Assembly (NCBI RefSeq): GCF_029714425.1
Contig: NZ_CP121668.1
Coordinates: 6,407,501 to 6,471,500 of the forward strand
Direction of reading: 5' to 3'
From: Bradyrhizobium sp. CB2312
GTDB taxonomy: Bacteria > Pseudomonadota > Alphaproteobacteria > Rhizobiales > Xanthobacteraceae
Length of the DNA: 64,000 nt
Positions 33,915 through 43,005 of this stretch are shown here, in pieces; positions within the stretch are counted from its first letter, which is position 1; every line of letters begins with the position of its first letter. Both the position numbers and the translations under genes were made by a program. Below the pieces are notes generated by a model. The model was not told the DNA's origin. It did no database searches and saw nothing but the letters and a program-made list of their open reading frames with translations.

Positions 33915-36900
33915 GTGGCAGGGCGGCAGCGAATAGACCGCGTCAGGCGCCAGTACAACCAATGGGTTGCCAACCAGACGCTGGAAGACTACGCGCTGCG
34001 CTTCACCGCCAAGAGCGCGCGGCGCTGGTCCGCCGCCCGCGTCGCCAACACTGCGCTTGGCGCAATCTCCTTCCTCGCGCTTGAAGCCATCGGCGGCACC
34101 ATCACGCTGAATTACGGCGCCAGCAACGCAACCGCAGCGATCCTGGTCGTCAGCGTCATCATCTTCCTGTGCGGGCTGCCGATTGCCTATTATGCCGCCA
34201 AATGCGGCATCGATATCGACCTGCTGACCCGCGGCGCCGGCTTCGGCTATATCGGCTCGACGATCACTTCGCTGATCTACGCCTCGTTCACCTTTATCTT
34301 CTTCGCCTTCGAGGCGGTCATTCTGGCAGCGGCGCTGGACATGTGCTTTGGCATTCCGCGACCGCTCGGTTATCTCATCAGCGCCATCGTCATCATCCCG
34401 CTGGTGACCTACGGCATCACCCTGATCAGCCGCTTCCAGCTATGGACGCAGCCACTATGGGTCGTCCTTCATCTCCTCCCCTTCCTGGCGATCGCCTGGG
34501 CGAATCCACATTCGTTTACGGAGTGGCGGAGATTCGCCGGCGAGCATGGCGATCCGAACGGACATCTCGATCTGCTGCTGTTCGGCACCGCGGCGTCGGT
34601 CGTGTTCTCGCTGGTGGCGCAGATCGGCGAGCAGGTCGACTTCCTGCGCTTCCTGCCGCGCGACCGCCGCACCTCCAAGACCTCATGGTGGATCGCCCTG
34701 CTCAGTGCCGGTCCCGGTTGGATCGTTTTCGGCGCGCTCAAACTGCTGGTCGGCTCCTTCCTGGCCTATTTCGCGCTGAGCCATGGCGTCGCGCTCGAAC
34801 AGGCTGCCGAGCCGGCCAACATGTATCTCGAGGCGTTTCGATATGTGCTGTCGCAGCCGGATCTGGCGCTGGCGCTGACCGGCACTTTCGTGATCCTGTC
34901 GCAAGTCAAGATCAACGTCACCAACGCCTATGCCGGCTCGATCGCCTGGTCGAACTTCTTCTCGCGGCTGACCCACAGCCATCCCGGCCGTGTGGTCTGG
35001 CTGGTGTTCAACGTGATGGTGGCGCTGCTGTTGATGGAGATCGGCGTCTACAAAGCGCTGGAGCAGACGCTGGCGCTCTACTCCAACGTCGCGATCGCCT
35101 GGGTTGGCGCGCTGGTCGCCGATCTCGTGATCAACAAGCCGCTCGGCTTGCGCCCGCCGCAGATCGAGTTTAAGCGCGCACATCTCTACGACATCAACCC
35201 GGTCGGCGTCGGCGCCATGACCATCGCGACCATTGTTTCGATCAGCGCGTTCTATGGCCTGTTCGGCCCGACCGCGAAGGCGCTGTCGGCCTTCGTCGCG
35301 CTCGCTGCGGCCTTCATCGCGGCGCCGCTAATCGCGTGGGCCACCGACGGCAAGTACTATATCGCCCGCAAGCCGAAGCGAAGCTGGCAGAATGTCGAGG
35401 CGATCCAGTGCTGCATCTGCGAGCATTCGTTCGAGCCGGAGGACATGGCCTCCTGCCCCGCCTACGCCGGACCGATCTGCTCGCTCTGCTGCTCGCTCGA
35501 CGCCCGCTGCCATGATCTCTGCAAGCCGCACGCGCGGGCCGGCGCGCAGGTGTCAGAGGCGCTCGGCAGGATGTTGCCCGAGGCCATCCATACCAGGATC
35601 AACTCGCAGTTCGGCCAGTATATATGCGTGTTCGCCGTCTCGGCCGGCCTCGTCGGGCTCGTGCTCGGACTGATCTATCTGCAAACCTCGGCGACCGTGC
35701 ACGCCGATGCGCTGCTGGCTGACGTGTTATGGAAGGTGTTCTTCGCGCTGATCATCATCATCGGCGTTGTCGCCTGGCTGTTCGTGCTGGCGCAGCAGAG
35801 CCGTCGCGCGGCGGAGGAAGAGACGCGGCGGCAGACCGCGCTCTTGATCCAGGAAATCGACGCGCACAAGCGCACCGACGCCGAGTTGCAGCGCGCCAAG
35901 GAGGTTGCGGAGTCCGCCAACCTCGCCAAGAGCCGCTATGTGGTTGGACTGAGCCATGAGCTCCGCTCGCCGCTGAACGCGATCTCCGGCTATGCGCAGC
36001 TCCTTGAGCAAGACAGCAGCTTGCAGACGCGGCCGCGCGATCAGGTGCGCGTGGTCCGCCGCAGCGCGGATCATCTGTCGGGATTGATCGACGGCATTCT
36101 CGACATCTCCAAGATCGAGGCCGGACGGCTCTATCTCTCCCGCGACGAGGTCCGCCTCAACGATTTTCTCGATCAGCTCGTCGGCATGTTCCGCCTGCAG
36201 GCTGCCGCCAAAGGCATCGACTTCGTATTCAAGCGGCCGGCTGTGCTGCCGGTCGTGGTCTATGCGGACGAAAAGCGGCTGCGTCAGATCCTGATCAACC
36301 TGCTGTCGAACGCAATCAAGTTCACGCAGACCGGCAGCGTCAAGTTCGTCGTGCATTATCGCAGCCCGGTCGCCGAGTTCGAGGTCGTTGATACGGGCCC
36401 CGGTATCCAGCCGAACGATCTCGAACGCATCTTCGCCCCCTTCGAGCGCGGCGCGCTCGGCGTGGCGCAGCCCCAGACCGGTACCGGCCTCGGCCTCACC
36501 ATCAGCCGCCTGCTTGCGGGCGTCATGGGCGGCGACATCAAGGTGACGAGCACGGTCGGCGCCGGCGCGACCTTCCGCGTGAAACTCCTGCTCTCCGAGG
36601 TCACCAATCCCCGGCGTGATGCACCGGTGGAGGCGCCGATCTACGGCTATCTCGGCCCGCGCAAGACGATCCTGATCACCGATGACGACCCGACTCATCG
36701 CGATCTCCTGCGCGAGGTGCTGGCGCCGCTCGGCTTCATCCTGCTCAGCGCCCCCGACGGTCCAGGCTGCCTGGCACTTGCGCAGCACTGCCGGCCGGAC
36801 CTGTTCCTGCTCGACATCTCCATGGCCGGCATGGACGGCTGGACGGTGGCAGAGACCTTGCGAGCAGGCGGCCATCACACCGCGCGCATCCTGATGGTGT

Positions 36901-37283
36901 CGGCGAGCGCACTCGAAGCGCATGGCGCGCCGTTGGCGCAGCCATTCCATGACGGCTATCTGATGAAGCCGATCGACATCCCGCGGCTGCTGGAAACCAT
37001 CCGCCAATTGCTCAAGCTCGAATGGCAGTACGAGGCTGACCAGGTGCCGGTGCCGCTATGGAAGCCGGAGAGCGGCTCGCGGCCCCCGGTGAAATATGTC
37101 GAGGAGCTGATCGACCTCGGCCGGCTTGGCTATGTCCGGGCGATCCAGCTCAAGCTCGACGAAATCGGCACCGAGCTGCCGGTGCACGCCGACTTCGTCA
37201 CCCATATGCGCGCACTGCTCGACCGCTTCGATCTCGACCAATACATGGCGACGCTGAAAACCTTGCACAGCTATGATCACTGA
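33915..37283 (+). CDS. Hybrid sensor histidine kinase fused to an NCS1-like permease domain
   Basis: 1122 residues from a GTG preceded by GGGGG. Residues ~1-480 hold about twelve membrane helices resembling the NCS1 cytosine/purine permease family (TLNYGASNATAAILVVSVI, GAGFGYIGSTITSLIY). Residues ~497-540 are Cys-rich (QCCICEHSF, CSLCCSLDARCHDLC), a likely zinc-binding linker, and two more helices follow. A coiled coil leads to HisKA (His in SHELRSPLN near 680), an HATPase_c domain (NLLSNAIKF; GTGLGLT) and a receiver with DDD and phospho-Asp in LFLLDISMAG (near 966). It is divergent from the amide/urea operon, and its stop overlaps the regulator gene. It probably senses a nitrogen compound through a transporter-like domain. 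Confidence 0.88.
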   Translation: MAGRQRIDRVRRQYNQWVANQTLEDYALRFTAKSARRWSAARVANTALGAISFLALEAIGGTITLNYGASNATAAILVVSVIIFLCGLPIAYYAAKCGIDIDLLTRGAGFGYIGSTITSLIYASFTFIFFAFEAVILAAALDMCFGIPRPLGYLISAIVIIPLVTYGITLISRFQLWTQPLWVVLHLLPFLAIAWANPHSFTEWRRFAGEHGDPNGHLDLLLFGTAASVVFSLVAQIGEQVDFLRFLPRDRRTSKTSWWIALLSAGPGWIVFGALKLLVGSFLAYFALSHGVALEQAAEPANMYLEAFRYVLSQPDLALALTGTFVILSQVKINVTNAYAGSIAWSNFFSRLTHSHPGRVVWLVFNVMVALLLMEIGVYKALEQTLALYSNVAIAWVGALVADLVINKPLGLRPPQIEFKRAHLYDINPVGVGAMTIATIVSISAFYGLFGPTAKALSAFVALAAAFIAAPLIAWATDGKYYIARKPKRSWQNVEAIQCCICEHSFEPEDMASCPAYAGPICSLCCSLDARCHDLCKPHARAGAQVSEALGRMLPEAIHTRINSQFGQYICVFAVSAGLVGLVLGLIYLQTSATVHADALLADVLWKVFFALIIIIGVVAWLFVLAQQSRRAAEEETRRQTALLIQEIDAHKRTDAELQRAKEVAESANLAKSRYVVGLSHELRSPLNAISGYAQLLEQDSSLQTRPRDQVRVVRRSADHLSGLIDGILDISKIEAGRLYLSRDEVRLNDFLDQLVGMFRLQAAAKGIDFVFKRPAVLPVVVYADEKRLRQILINLLSNAIKFTQTGSVKFVVHYRSPVAEFEVVDTGPGIQPNDLERIFAPFERGALGVAQPQTGTGLGLTISRLLAGVMGGDIKVTSTVGAGATFRVKLLLSEVTNPRRDAPVEAPIYGYLGPRKTILITDDDPTHRDLLREVLAPLGFILLSAPDGPGCLALAQHCRPDLFLLDISMAGMDGWTVAETLRAGGHHTARILMVSASALEAHGAPLAQPFHDGYLMKPIDIPRLLETIRQLLKLEWQYEADQVPVPLWKPESGSRPPVKYVEELIDLGRLGYVRAIQLKLDEIGTELPVHADFVTHMRALLDRFDLDQYMATLKTLHSYDH

Positions 37284-38199
37284 CCCCAGAAAACGCGACG
37301 TCGCCCTCGTCGTCGACGACTCTCCCGAGACGCTGCGGCTCCTGACCGACGCGCTCGACGGCGCCGGCATGACCGTGATGGTCGCGCTCGATGGCGTATC
37401 CGCGATGCGGATCGTCGACCAGATCACGCCCGACATCGTGCTGCTCGATGCGGTGATGCCCGGCATGGACGGGTTTGAGACCTGCAAGCGGCTGAAGCGT
37501 GATGCCGGCCTCGACGGCGTACCGATCATCTTCATGACGGGCCTTGCCGAGACCGAGCACATCGTGCGCGGGCTGGAAGCGGGCGGGGTCGACTATGTGA
37601 CGAAGCCGATCGTTATCGAGGAGATGCTGGCGCGGATCCGCGTCCACCTCGCCAATGCCCGGATGACCCAGAGCGCGCGCGCCGCCCTCGATGTCTCCGG
37701 CCGCTATCTGCTCGCGGTCAACAGCAAGGGCAGGTTGTTATGGGCGACGCCACAGGCCCAGAGGCTTCTTGCGGATACGCTGGCCGACGACCCCATCGAC
37801 GAGTTCGTGCTGCCCGACCCGATGCCGCAATGGCTCGACCAGGTCCAGAAGGGCAAATCCGCGGCGAAGACCACGACCATGCCTGCCCTCCCCGGCAACG
37901 AGCAATTGCGGTTGCAATATATGGGCAAGCTCGGTCCGAACGAATTCCTGCTTCGCCTCGCCAAGGATTCCGGCGCCGATACGCCGGTGGAGTTTTCAAG
38001 AGAGCTAGGCCTTACCACGCGCGAAGGGGAAGTGCTGTCCTGGCTGTCCAAAGGAAAGACCAACCGGGACATAGCCCAAATCTTGGGCCTCAGCCCGCGT
38101 ACCGTCGACAAGCACCTTGAGCAAATCTATTCCAAGCTCGGCGTCGAGAATCGCACAGCGGCGGCCGCGATCGCCGTCAAAGCCAAAGACTTGAAATAA
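37273..38199 (+). CDS. LuxR-type response regulator paired with the permease-kinase
   Basis: 308 residues, starting 11 bases inside the kinase gene, so the two are translated together. The N-terminal receiver shows VVDDS, phospho-Asp in IVLLDAVMPGMDG and the KP pair in VTKPI. A central ~100-residue segment (GRYLLAVNSKGRLLWATPQA...) resembles a PAS-like domain, unusual in such regulators. The C-terminus is a LuxR helix-turn-helix (LTTREGEVLSWLSKGKTNRD, LGLSPRTVDKHLEQIYSKLG). It is the likely activator of the divergent amide/urea operon. Confidence 0.87.
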   Translation: MITDPRKRDVALVVDDSPETLRLLTDALDGAGMTVMVALDGVSAMRIVDQITPDIVLLDAVMPGMDGFETCKRLKRDAGLDGVPIIFMTGLAETEHIVRGLEAGGVDYVTKPIVIEEMLARIRVHLANARMTQSARAALDVSGRYLLAVNSKGRLLWATPQAQRLLADTLADDPIDEFVLPDPMPQWLDQVQKGKSAAKTTTMPALPGNEQLRLQYMGKLGPNEFLLRLAKDSGADTPVEFSRELGLTTREGEVLSWLSKGKTNRDIAQILGLSPRTVDKHLEQIYSKLGVENRTAAAAIAVKAKDLK

Positions 38200-38259
38200 G
38201 ACAGGCGGCTGAGGCCGGCGTTCGCAGGAACTGCGCCGAATGCGAAATCGCGGCCGACG

Positions 38260-38514
38260 CTACGTTTGGGGGACCGTTTCGTCGATCGACCGTCCCATCG
38301 ACGTATAATGCGCGGCGCCTCCGACAATGATCCTGCAGACGTTTAGGGTGAAGCGTCCGTAGACGGCACCCGACTCGGGCGCCGAGGATGCGAAACGATA
38401 GGAGGCGCCGAGACCGCGAGCGATCTCGAACAATCCCATGATCTCGTGGTGCGCCAGCGCCGAGTGAATGCCGAGGAGCGGAAGCACCAGGGCTTGAATA
38501 CCGACACTGTTCAT
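38260..38514 (-). CDS. Small hypothetical protein coupled to an AraC regulator gene
   Basis: 84 residues from an ATG that overlaps the AraC stop by 3 bases inside an ATGA junction, which is the main evidence that it is real. The sequence (SVGIQALVLPLLGIHSALAH, then EIMGLFEIARGLGASYRF) shows a hydrophobic N-terminal third and no known domain. It could be a small partner or an effector-responsive accessory of the regulator. Its role is unknown. Confidence 0.5.
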   Translation of the reverse strand: MNSVGIQALVLPLLGIHSALAHHEIMGLFEIARGLGASYRFASSAPESGAVYGRFTLNVCRIIVGGAAHYTSMGRSIDETVPQT

Positions 38515-39350
38515 GACGGCCTCGCCTCGATGCGCGGCATCGGCATAAATTGCGCGAGATGGGCGCTCCTCCATTGATATGGCGTATCACCGACGAAGCG
38601 CTTGAACACCGTCGTGAAATGAGCCTGGGTCTGGAACCCGACGGTCAAGGCGATGTCGACGAGCGAGACGTCGGCCCGCTGCAGCAATTCCTGGGCTCGC
38701 TCGATCCGCCTCTTCAGTAGATAGTCGTGCGGCCGCATGCCGACCGCTGCCCGGAACTGCGCGGCAAAATGCATCCGGCTCAGTCCGGCCACCGCGGCCA
38801 GATGCTGCAAGGTGACCTTAGCATCCAGGTTGTCGTCGATATACTGCGTGACGCGCTTGAGGCGCCATTTCTGCAGCGACCGCACCGTCCGGCAAGCCTG
38901 CCGTTCGCAGTCGCCCTCGGCCGACTCGGACTGGCCTCGTCCGACCACCGTCCGCCGGCTGGCCTTGCAGGTCAGCATCGCCAAATGCAACGCGTCGACA
39001 AGGATGGCGGAATGGGGATGGTGCATGGCTTTGGTGGCCGCGAGGGCATCCGAGAGACGCCGCATCACCGGGTCCGTGACCTCCCCGGCACCCGTCTCGC
39101 GATCGGCCTCAGCCGACGCGCACGCGAGACGTTTCGCGGACACCCGAAAGCTCGGCTCGCCGCCGGCAGATCCTCGCACGTCCGGAGCAGGCGGCTCGAT
39201 GGCAAGCGCGACATCCAGATGCACGAGGGAGAGCGTCATCGCTTCCTCGCCGGAGCGCGGCGATCGTCTCGGTGACTGCAACTGCGAGACGTCGATTGCG
39301 GCGGCGACATGATCCTTGACGTTTTGCGGGTATGACATCTGCAGCGACAT
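38511..39350 (-). CDS. AraC-family transcriptional regulator
   Basis: 279 residues from MSLQMSYPQ; a start 11 codons further up is possible. The C-terminal two helix-turn-helix motifs are clear: LQHLAAVAGLSRMHFAAQFR and VDIALTVGFQTQAHFTTVFKR, with the AraC signature ending in GDTPYQWR. The N-terminal region lacks a recognisable cupin. It is strikingly similar over its DNA-binding half to the AraC protein at 46622, so the two are paralogs. The target is unknown. Confidence 0.85.
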   Translation of the reverse strand: MSLQMSYPQNVKDHVAAAIDVSQLQSPRRSPRSGEEAMTLSLVHLDVALAIEPPAPDVRGSAGGEPSFRVSAKRLACASAEADRETGAGEVTDPVMRRLSDALAATKAMHHPHSAILVDALHLAMLTCKASRRTVVGRGQSESAEGDCERQACRTVRSLQKWRLKRVTQYIDDNLDAKVTLQHLAAVAGLSRMHFAAQFRAAVGMRPHDYLLKRRIERAQELLQRADVSLVDIALTVGFQTQAHFTTVFKRFVGDTPYQWRSAHLAQFMPMPRIEARPS

Positions 39351-39770
39351 CGTCGAACTCCTTGTCCCAGTTCGCAGCGGCAATACCTGGCAGGCTTGGC
39401 CGAATGCGATGGGAGCAGAGTAGTTCGGCGGTCGGCGCGCTCCATCCTACGCGCGGGTGCATGGATAAGGTCTCGGGTTAACCGCGTCATACCTAGGTAT
39501 GATCGCAACGCGGTCCGAACGCCTCGTCTGCACCGACAGGCCTTCGAGCACGGTGACCCTGCGCACCTGCGGTAGTTTGACGCGCCCGTGATCGGCGAGA
39601 TCCCCGAAAAGCCTTGTTCTGCCCGGGAATCTTCCTGTCGGAACCGGCGCGGATTCAACTTCCCACGAGGTCTTCCATGAGGGCACGAAAATCACCCGGC
39701 CGGATATTGTGGACGCGATGAAATCGCGGCATCAACGCGGCTGCGATGAGAAGAAAAACCGCCTGCAACG
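39351..39770. promoter_or_regulatory. 420-base divergent gap with a 16-base palindrome
   Basis: No gene is supportable. The outstanding feature is TCATACCTAGGTATGA at 39487-39502, a perfect 16-base palindrome, 137 bases from the AraC start and 269 bases from the kinase start. Promoters for both divergent genes must lie here. The palindrome is a good operator candidate. Confidence 0.55.
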
Positions 39771-41681
39771 ATGACGAAGCTTGATCGGCCCACGGGTTCC
39801 TCCATGAGCCGCGCCGGCTTGCGGTTCTGGTCCGCCGTCCTCGCCTTCGCGGTCTTCATGGTCGACGTGCTGACGCCGCTCGAGGGCGCAGTCGCGGTTC
39901 TCTATGTGGTCGCGATCCTGCTTGCGGCGAGGACGAACCGGCGCAATGACATCATCGTCGCCGCAGCCGGCTGCATTGCCCTGACCGTAATCGGTTATCT
40001 GACCTCGCACGATCTGCAGACGATCGCCTCGCCTGCCCTGCGCGCGCTGGTGAGCCTCGCGGCAATCGGGATCACGACACTGCTGGTCTTGCAGAATCAC
40101 GCGGCGACAACGCGTCTTGCGGCGCAAGCGCGCCTGCTCAATCTCTCGCATGACATGATCTTCGTCAGGGATCGCGGCGGCGTGATCACGTTCTGGAACA
40201 GGACCGCAGAAGAGACCTACGGCTGGTCGACTGAGGAGGCGCTTGGCCAACTCGCCGACAGGCTGCTGCGGACCAGCTATCCCGACCGGCGGGAAACCAT
40301 TGAGGCCAGCCTGCTCGATACCGGACGATGGGAAGGCAGGGTGGTGCAACGGACGAAGGCCGGCGCCGTGCTCACCGTCGATGCGCGATGGGCCCTGCAG
40401 CACGACCATCTCGGCAAACCCGTCGGGGTGCTCGAAACGCATACTGACGTCACGGACCGCGTGGCGGCGCATAGCGCGCTGGTGCAGAGCGAGCAGCGAT
40501 ACCGCCGGATGTTCGACGCAAGCCGGATCGGCGTCGTCGAGGAAGACTGGAGCGGACTGCGGGCTGCGCTCGATTCGCTGCCGGCGCGCGGCGCGGACCT
40601 GCGCGACTATCTGGCACGACATCCCGATTTCGTCAGGAATGCCCGCCGGCTTGCCAGAATAACGGACGTCAATCCGGCCCTGCAGAAGATGGCGGGGGCA
40701 AGCAGCGCTGCGGTCTTCATCGAGAACATGGACAAGCTGCTGGGTGAGAACGATCGCAGCTTCCTCGATGCGCTGATCGCATTCGCGCAAGGAGAGCGGT
40801 TCCACGAAGGCGAGACCGAGCTCGTACGTCTCGACGGACGCAAGGTCCCCGTGCTGTTCACGATCACCTTTTCGCCTCGATCCGACGACGATCATGACGT
40901 GCTCGTCTTCGTCGTCGACATCACCGAGCGCAAGCAGGCGCAGGACGCGCTGCTCGCGGCGCAGGCCGAGCTCGCCCACGCTGCGCGCGTTGCCACCCTC
41001 GGCGAGCTCAGCGCGTCGATTGCGCACGAGGTGAACCAGCCGCTGGCGGCGATCGTCACCAGCGGCGAGGCCGGCTTGCGCTGGCTGCGGCGTGACGTTC
41101 CCGATCTCAAGGAGGTTGCGACGACGATCGGCCATGTTGTTGCCCAGGGCCGCCGCGCCAGCGAGATCGTGACCCGCATCCGGACCTTTCTGAAGAAGGC
41201 CCCGGGCCAGCAGGACATGCTGCAAATCGGCGAGATCGTCGCGGAGGCGACGGCACTGGTCGCGCGCGAGCTCGCCAAGGACGACGTCACCCTCATTGTC
41301 GAGACGGAGCCGGAGCTGCCGCCGGTTCGCGGCGACCGGATCCAGCTGCAACAGGTCCTGGTCAATCTTCTGATCAATGCCGGCCAGGCCATGTCAGGCC
41401 GGCCCGGTTCCCGCACGATCACCCTGCGCGCCGGTACCGTGGACGGCGAAACGCTCGCGATCATGGTGCAGGACAGCGGCCCGGGCATCCAGCCTGAAGA
41501 CCTGCCACGCCTGTTCGATCCCTTCTTCACGACGAAGGATGGCGGAATGGGCTTGGGCCTTGCGATCTGCCGAACGACGGTGGAAGCTCACGGCGGCCGC
41601 TTGTCGGTGGCGAGCACCCCGGGCTCGGGCGCGACATTCCACCTGACACTGCCATACAGCCAAGAACACGCCTCGCCATGA
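39771..41681 (+). CDS. Membrane PAS sensor histidine kinase (FixL-like kinase core)
   Basis: 636 residues. About four N-terminal membrane segments (to ~residue 100) are followed by a PAS domain (HDMIFVRDRGGVITFWNRTA) and a second, divergent PAS-like domain with a helical insert (LRAALDSLPARGADLRDYLA). The kinase core has HisKA SIAHEVNQPLAA (His near 420), N box NLLINAGQAM and G boxes DSGPGI and GMGLGLAIC. No haem-binding His is recognisable, so oxygen sensing should not be assumed. Its stop overlaps the FixJ-like gene by 4 bases. A paralog begins at 62730. Confidence 0.88.
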   Translation: MTKLDRPTGSSMSRAGLRFWSAVLAFAVFMVDVLTPLEGAVAVLYVVAILLAARTNRRNDIIVAAAGCIALTVIGYLTSHDLQTIASPALRALVSLAAIGITTLLVLQNHAATTRLAAQARLLNLSHDMIFVRDRGGVITFWNRTAEETYGWSTEEALGQLADRLLRTSYPDRRETIEASLLDTGRWEGRVVQRTKAGAVLTVDARWALQHDHLGKPVGVLETHTDVTDRVAAHSALVQSEQRYRRMFDASRIGVVEEDWSGLRAALDSLPARGADLRDYLARHPDFVRNARRLARITDVNPALQKMAGASSAAVFIENMDKLLGENDRSFLDALIAFAQGERFHEGETELVRLDGRKVPVLFTITFSPRSDDDHDVLVFVVDITERKQAQDALLAAQAELAHAARVATLGELSASIAHEVNQPLAAIVTSGEAGLRWLRRDVPDLKEVATTIGHVVAQGRRASEIVTRIRTFLKKAPGQQDMLQIGEIVAEATALVARELAKDDVTLIVETEPELPPVRGDRIQLQQVLVNLLINAGQAMSGRPGSRTITLRAGTVDGETLAIMVQDSGPGIQPEDLPRLFDPFFTTKDGGMGLGLAICRTTVEAHGGRLSVASTPGSGATFHLTLPYSQEHASP

Positions 41682-42349
41682 CACGACCAAACCAGGCCCA
41701 GCCGCCGGCACCCCCCTCCAGCGCGATCGTCATCATCGTCGATGACGATGCCGGCATCCGCGCCTCGCTCGATAGCCTGTTCCGATCCGTCGGTCTCGAG
41801 ACCCGGCTGTTCGGCTCGCCGGCCGAACTGCTTGGCAGCTCGCTGCCCGACTGCCCCGGCTGCATCGTGTTGGACGTCCGCCTTCCGGGCGTCAGCGGGC
41901 TCGATCTGCAGGGACAGCTGGTCCGGCAGGGCATCAGCTATCCGATCATCTTCATGACCGGGCATGGCGACATTCCGATGTCGGTGCGCGCCATGAAGGC
42001 CGGCGCGGTCGATTTCCTCTCCAAGCCGTTCCGCGACCAGGACATGCTCGATGCCGTGACGGCGGCGCTCGAGCGCGATGCGCAGCACCGGGCCGAGGCC
42101 GCGACCAAGGAGGACATCCGCGCCCAATACGAGACCCTGACGGCGCGCGAGCGCGAGGTGATGGGCCATGTCACCGCCGGGTTGATGAACAAGCAGGTTG
42201 CCGCGCTGGTCGGCCTCAGCGAGATCACGGTCAAGATCCATCGCGGGAACGTCATGCGCAAGATGGGGGTTAGGTCACTGGCCGACCTCGTTCGCAAGGC
42301 CGAGGCGCTCGGGGTTTCCCAAACCCGCAGGTCTACGGACCAAACCTGA
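41678..42349 (+). CDS. FixJ-family response regulator
   Basis: 223 residues, coupled (ATGA) to the preceding kinase. The receiver has VDDDAGIR, phospho-Asp in CIVLDVRLPG, FMTGHGDIPM and SKPFRDQ. The C-terminal helix-turn-helix reads LTAREREVMGHVTAG, LVGLSEITVKIHRGNVMRKM. This is the standard FixJ/NodW/StyR architecture. The kinase next door is its partner. Targets may include the REC-only gene and the efflux unit downstream. Confidence 0.9.
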   Translation: MTRPNQAQPPAPPSSAIVIIVDDDAGIRASLDSLFRSVGLETRLFGSPAELLGSSLPDCPGCIVLDVRLPGVSGLDLQGQLVRQGISYPIIFMTGHGDIPMSVRAMKAGAVDFLSKPFRDQDMLDAVTAALERDAQHRAEAATKEDIRAQYETLTAREREVMGHVTAGLMNKQVAALVGLSEITVKIHRGNVMRKMGVRSLADLVRKAEALGVSQTRRSTDQT

Positions 42350-42455
42350 GTATAATTTCGGCGGGCCCGCCCCCGGGTGCATAAGGCGTCATCGGCCGCG
42401 CAACGGGAGATATCCTCCCTGCCTTGCGGAACACCGCGGTCAGGATTGTGCGCGA

Positions 42456-42839
42456 ATGGCCAAAAACCCCGTGATTGCGATTGTGGACGACGACGAAGGC
42501 GTTCGCGCTTCGCTCGCGAGCCTGGTGCGTTCGCTCGGCTACGAGGCGCTTGCCTACGAGTCCGGCGTCGACTTCCTGCAGCACGCGCCGGGAGACGATC
42601 CGGCATGCATGATCGCCGACGTCCAGATGCCTATGATCGCCGGCGACGAATTGCAGGCGCAATTGATAGCTTCCGGCCGCCGCTTCCCGATCATCTTCAT
42701 GACGGCGTTTCCAAGCGAGGCCGTGCGTCAACGCGTGATGGCGGCCGGCGCGCATTGCTACCTTGGCAAGCCTTCCAGCGGTGATGAGATCATCCGCTGT
42801 CTCGAGAACGCGCTGGCAGGCCACGGCGCAACGTCCTGA
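42456..42839 (+). CDS. Single-domain response regulator (REC only)
   Basis: 127 residues from ATG 42456. It consists of a receiver alone: AIVDDDEGVRASLASLVRS, phospho-Asp in MIADVQMPMIAGDE, FMTAFPSE and the lysine in LGKPSSGDE. With no output domain, it may be a phosphate sink or an intermediate in a phosphorelay with the kinase and FixJ-like protein upstream. The receiver is close to FixJ-type receivers, suggesting descent by duplication and loss of the DNA-binding half. Confidence 0.85.
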   Translation: MAKNPVIAIVDDDEGVRASLASLVRSLGYEALAYESGVDFLQHAPGDDPACMIADVQMPMIAGDELQAQLIASGRRFPIIFMTAFPSEAVRQRVMAAGAHCYLGKPSSGDEIIRCLENALAGHGATS

Positions 42840-42946
42840 TCCCTCATCCGCCCTTCGCATAGCAACGTCGTTCCCAACCGGCCGTGCATTCCAGCAAGCG
42901 GGTTGGTGGACCGGAAATACCGGCGGGCGCGGCAAACCTCACAGTC

Positions 42947-42967
42947 GGTCTCGATTTTGTCGAGATC
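42947..42967. promoter_or_regulatory. Inverted repeat before the FUSC efflux gene
   Basis: GGTCTCGA (42947-42954) pairs with TCGAGATC (42960-42967; one G-T) around TTTTG, 39 bases before the FUSC start. It could be an operator or a leader hairpin; the sequence does not decide. Confidence 0.35.
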
Positions 42968-43005
42968 GGCAGGGCGGCACGCTCTGCCGAAAGGGATGAG
43001 GCACG

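Noticed and set aside
39447..39695. Minus-strand frame upstream of the AraC gene
   Set aside because: It has no domain, lies across the 16-base palindrome and shows no ribosome site; the region is better read as regulatory.
41588..42241. Minus-strand frame opposite the FixJ-like gene
   Set aside because: It mirrors a real response regulator gene and contains no recognisable motif.
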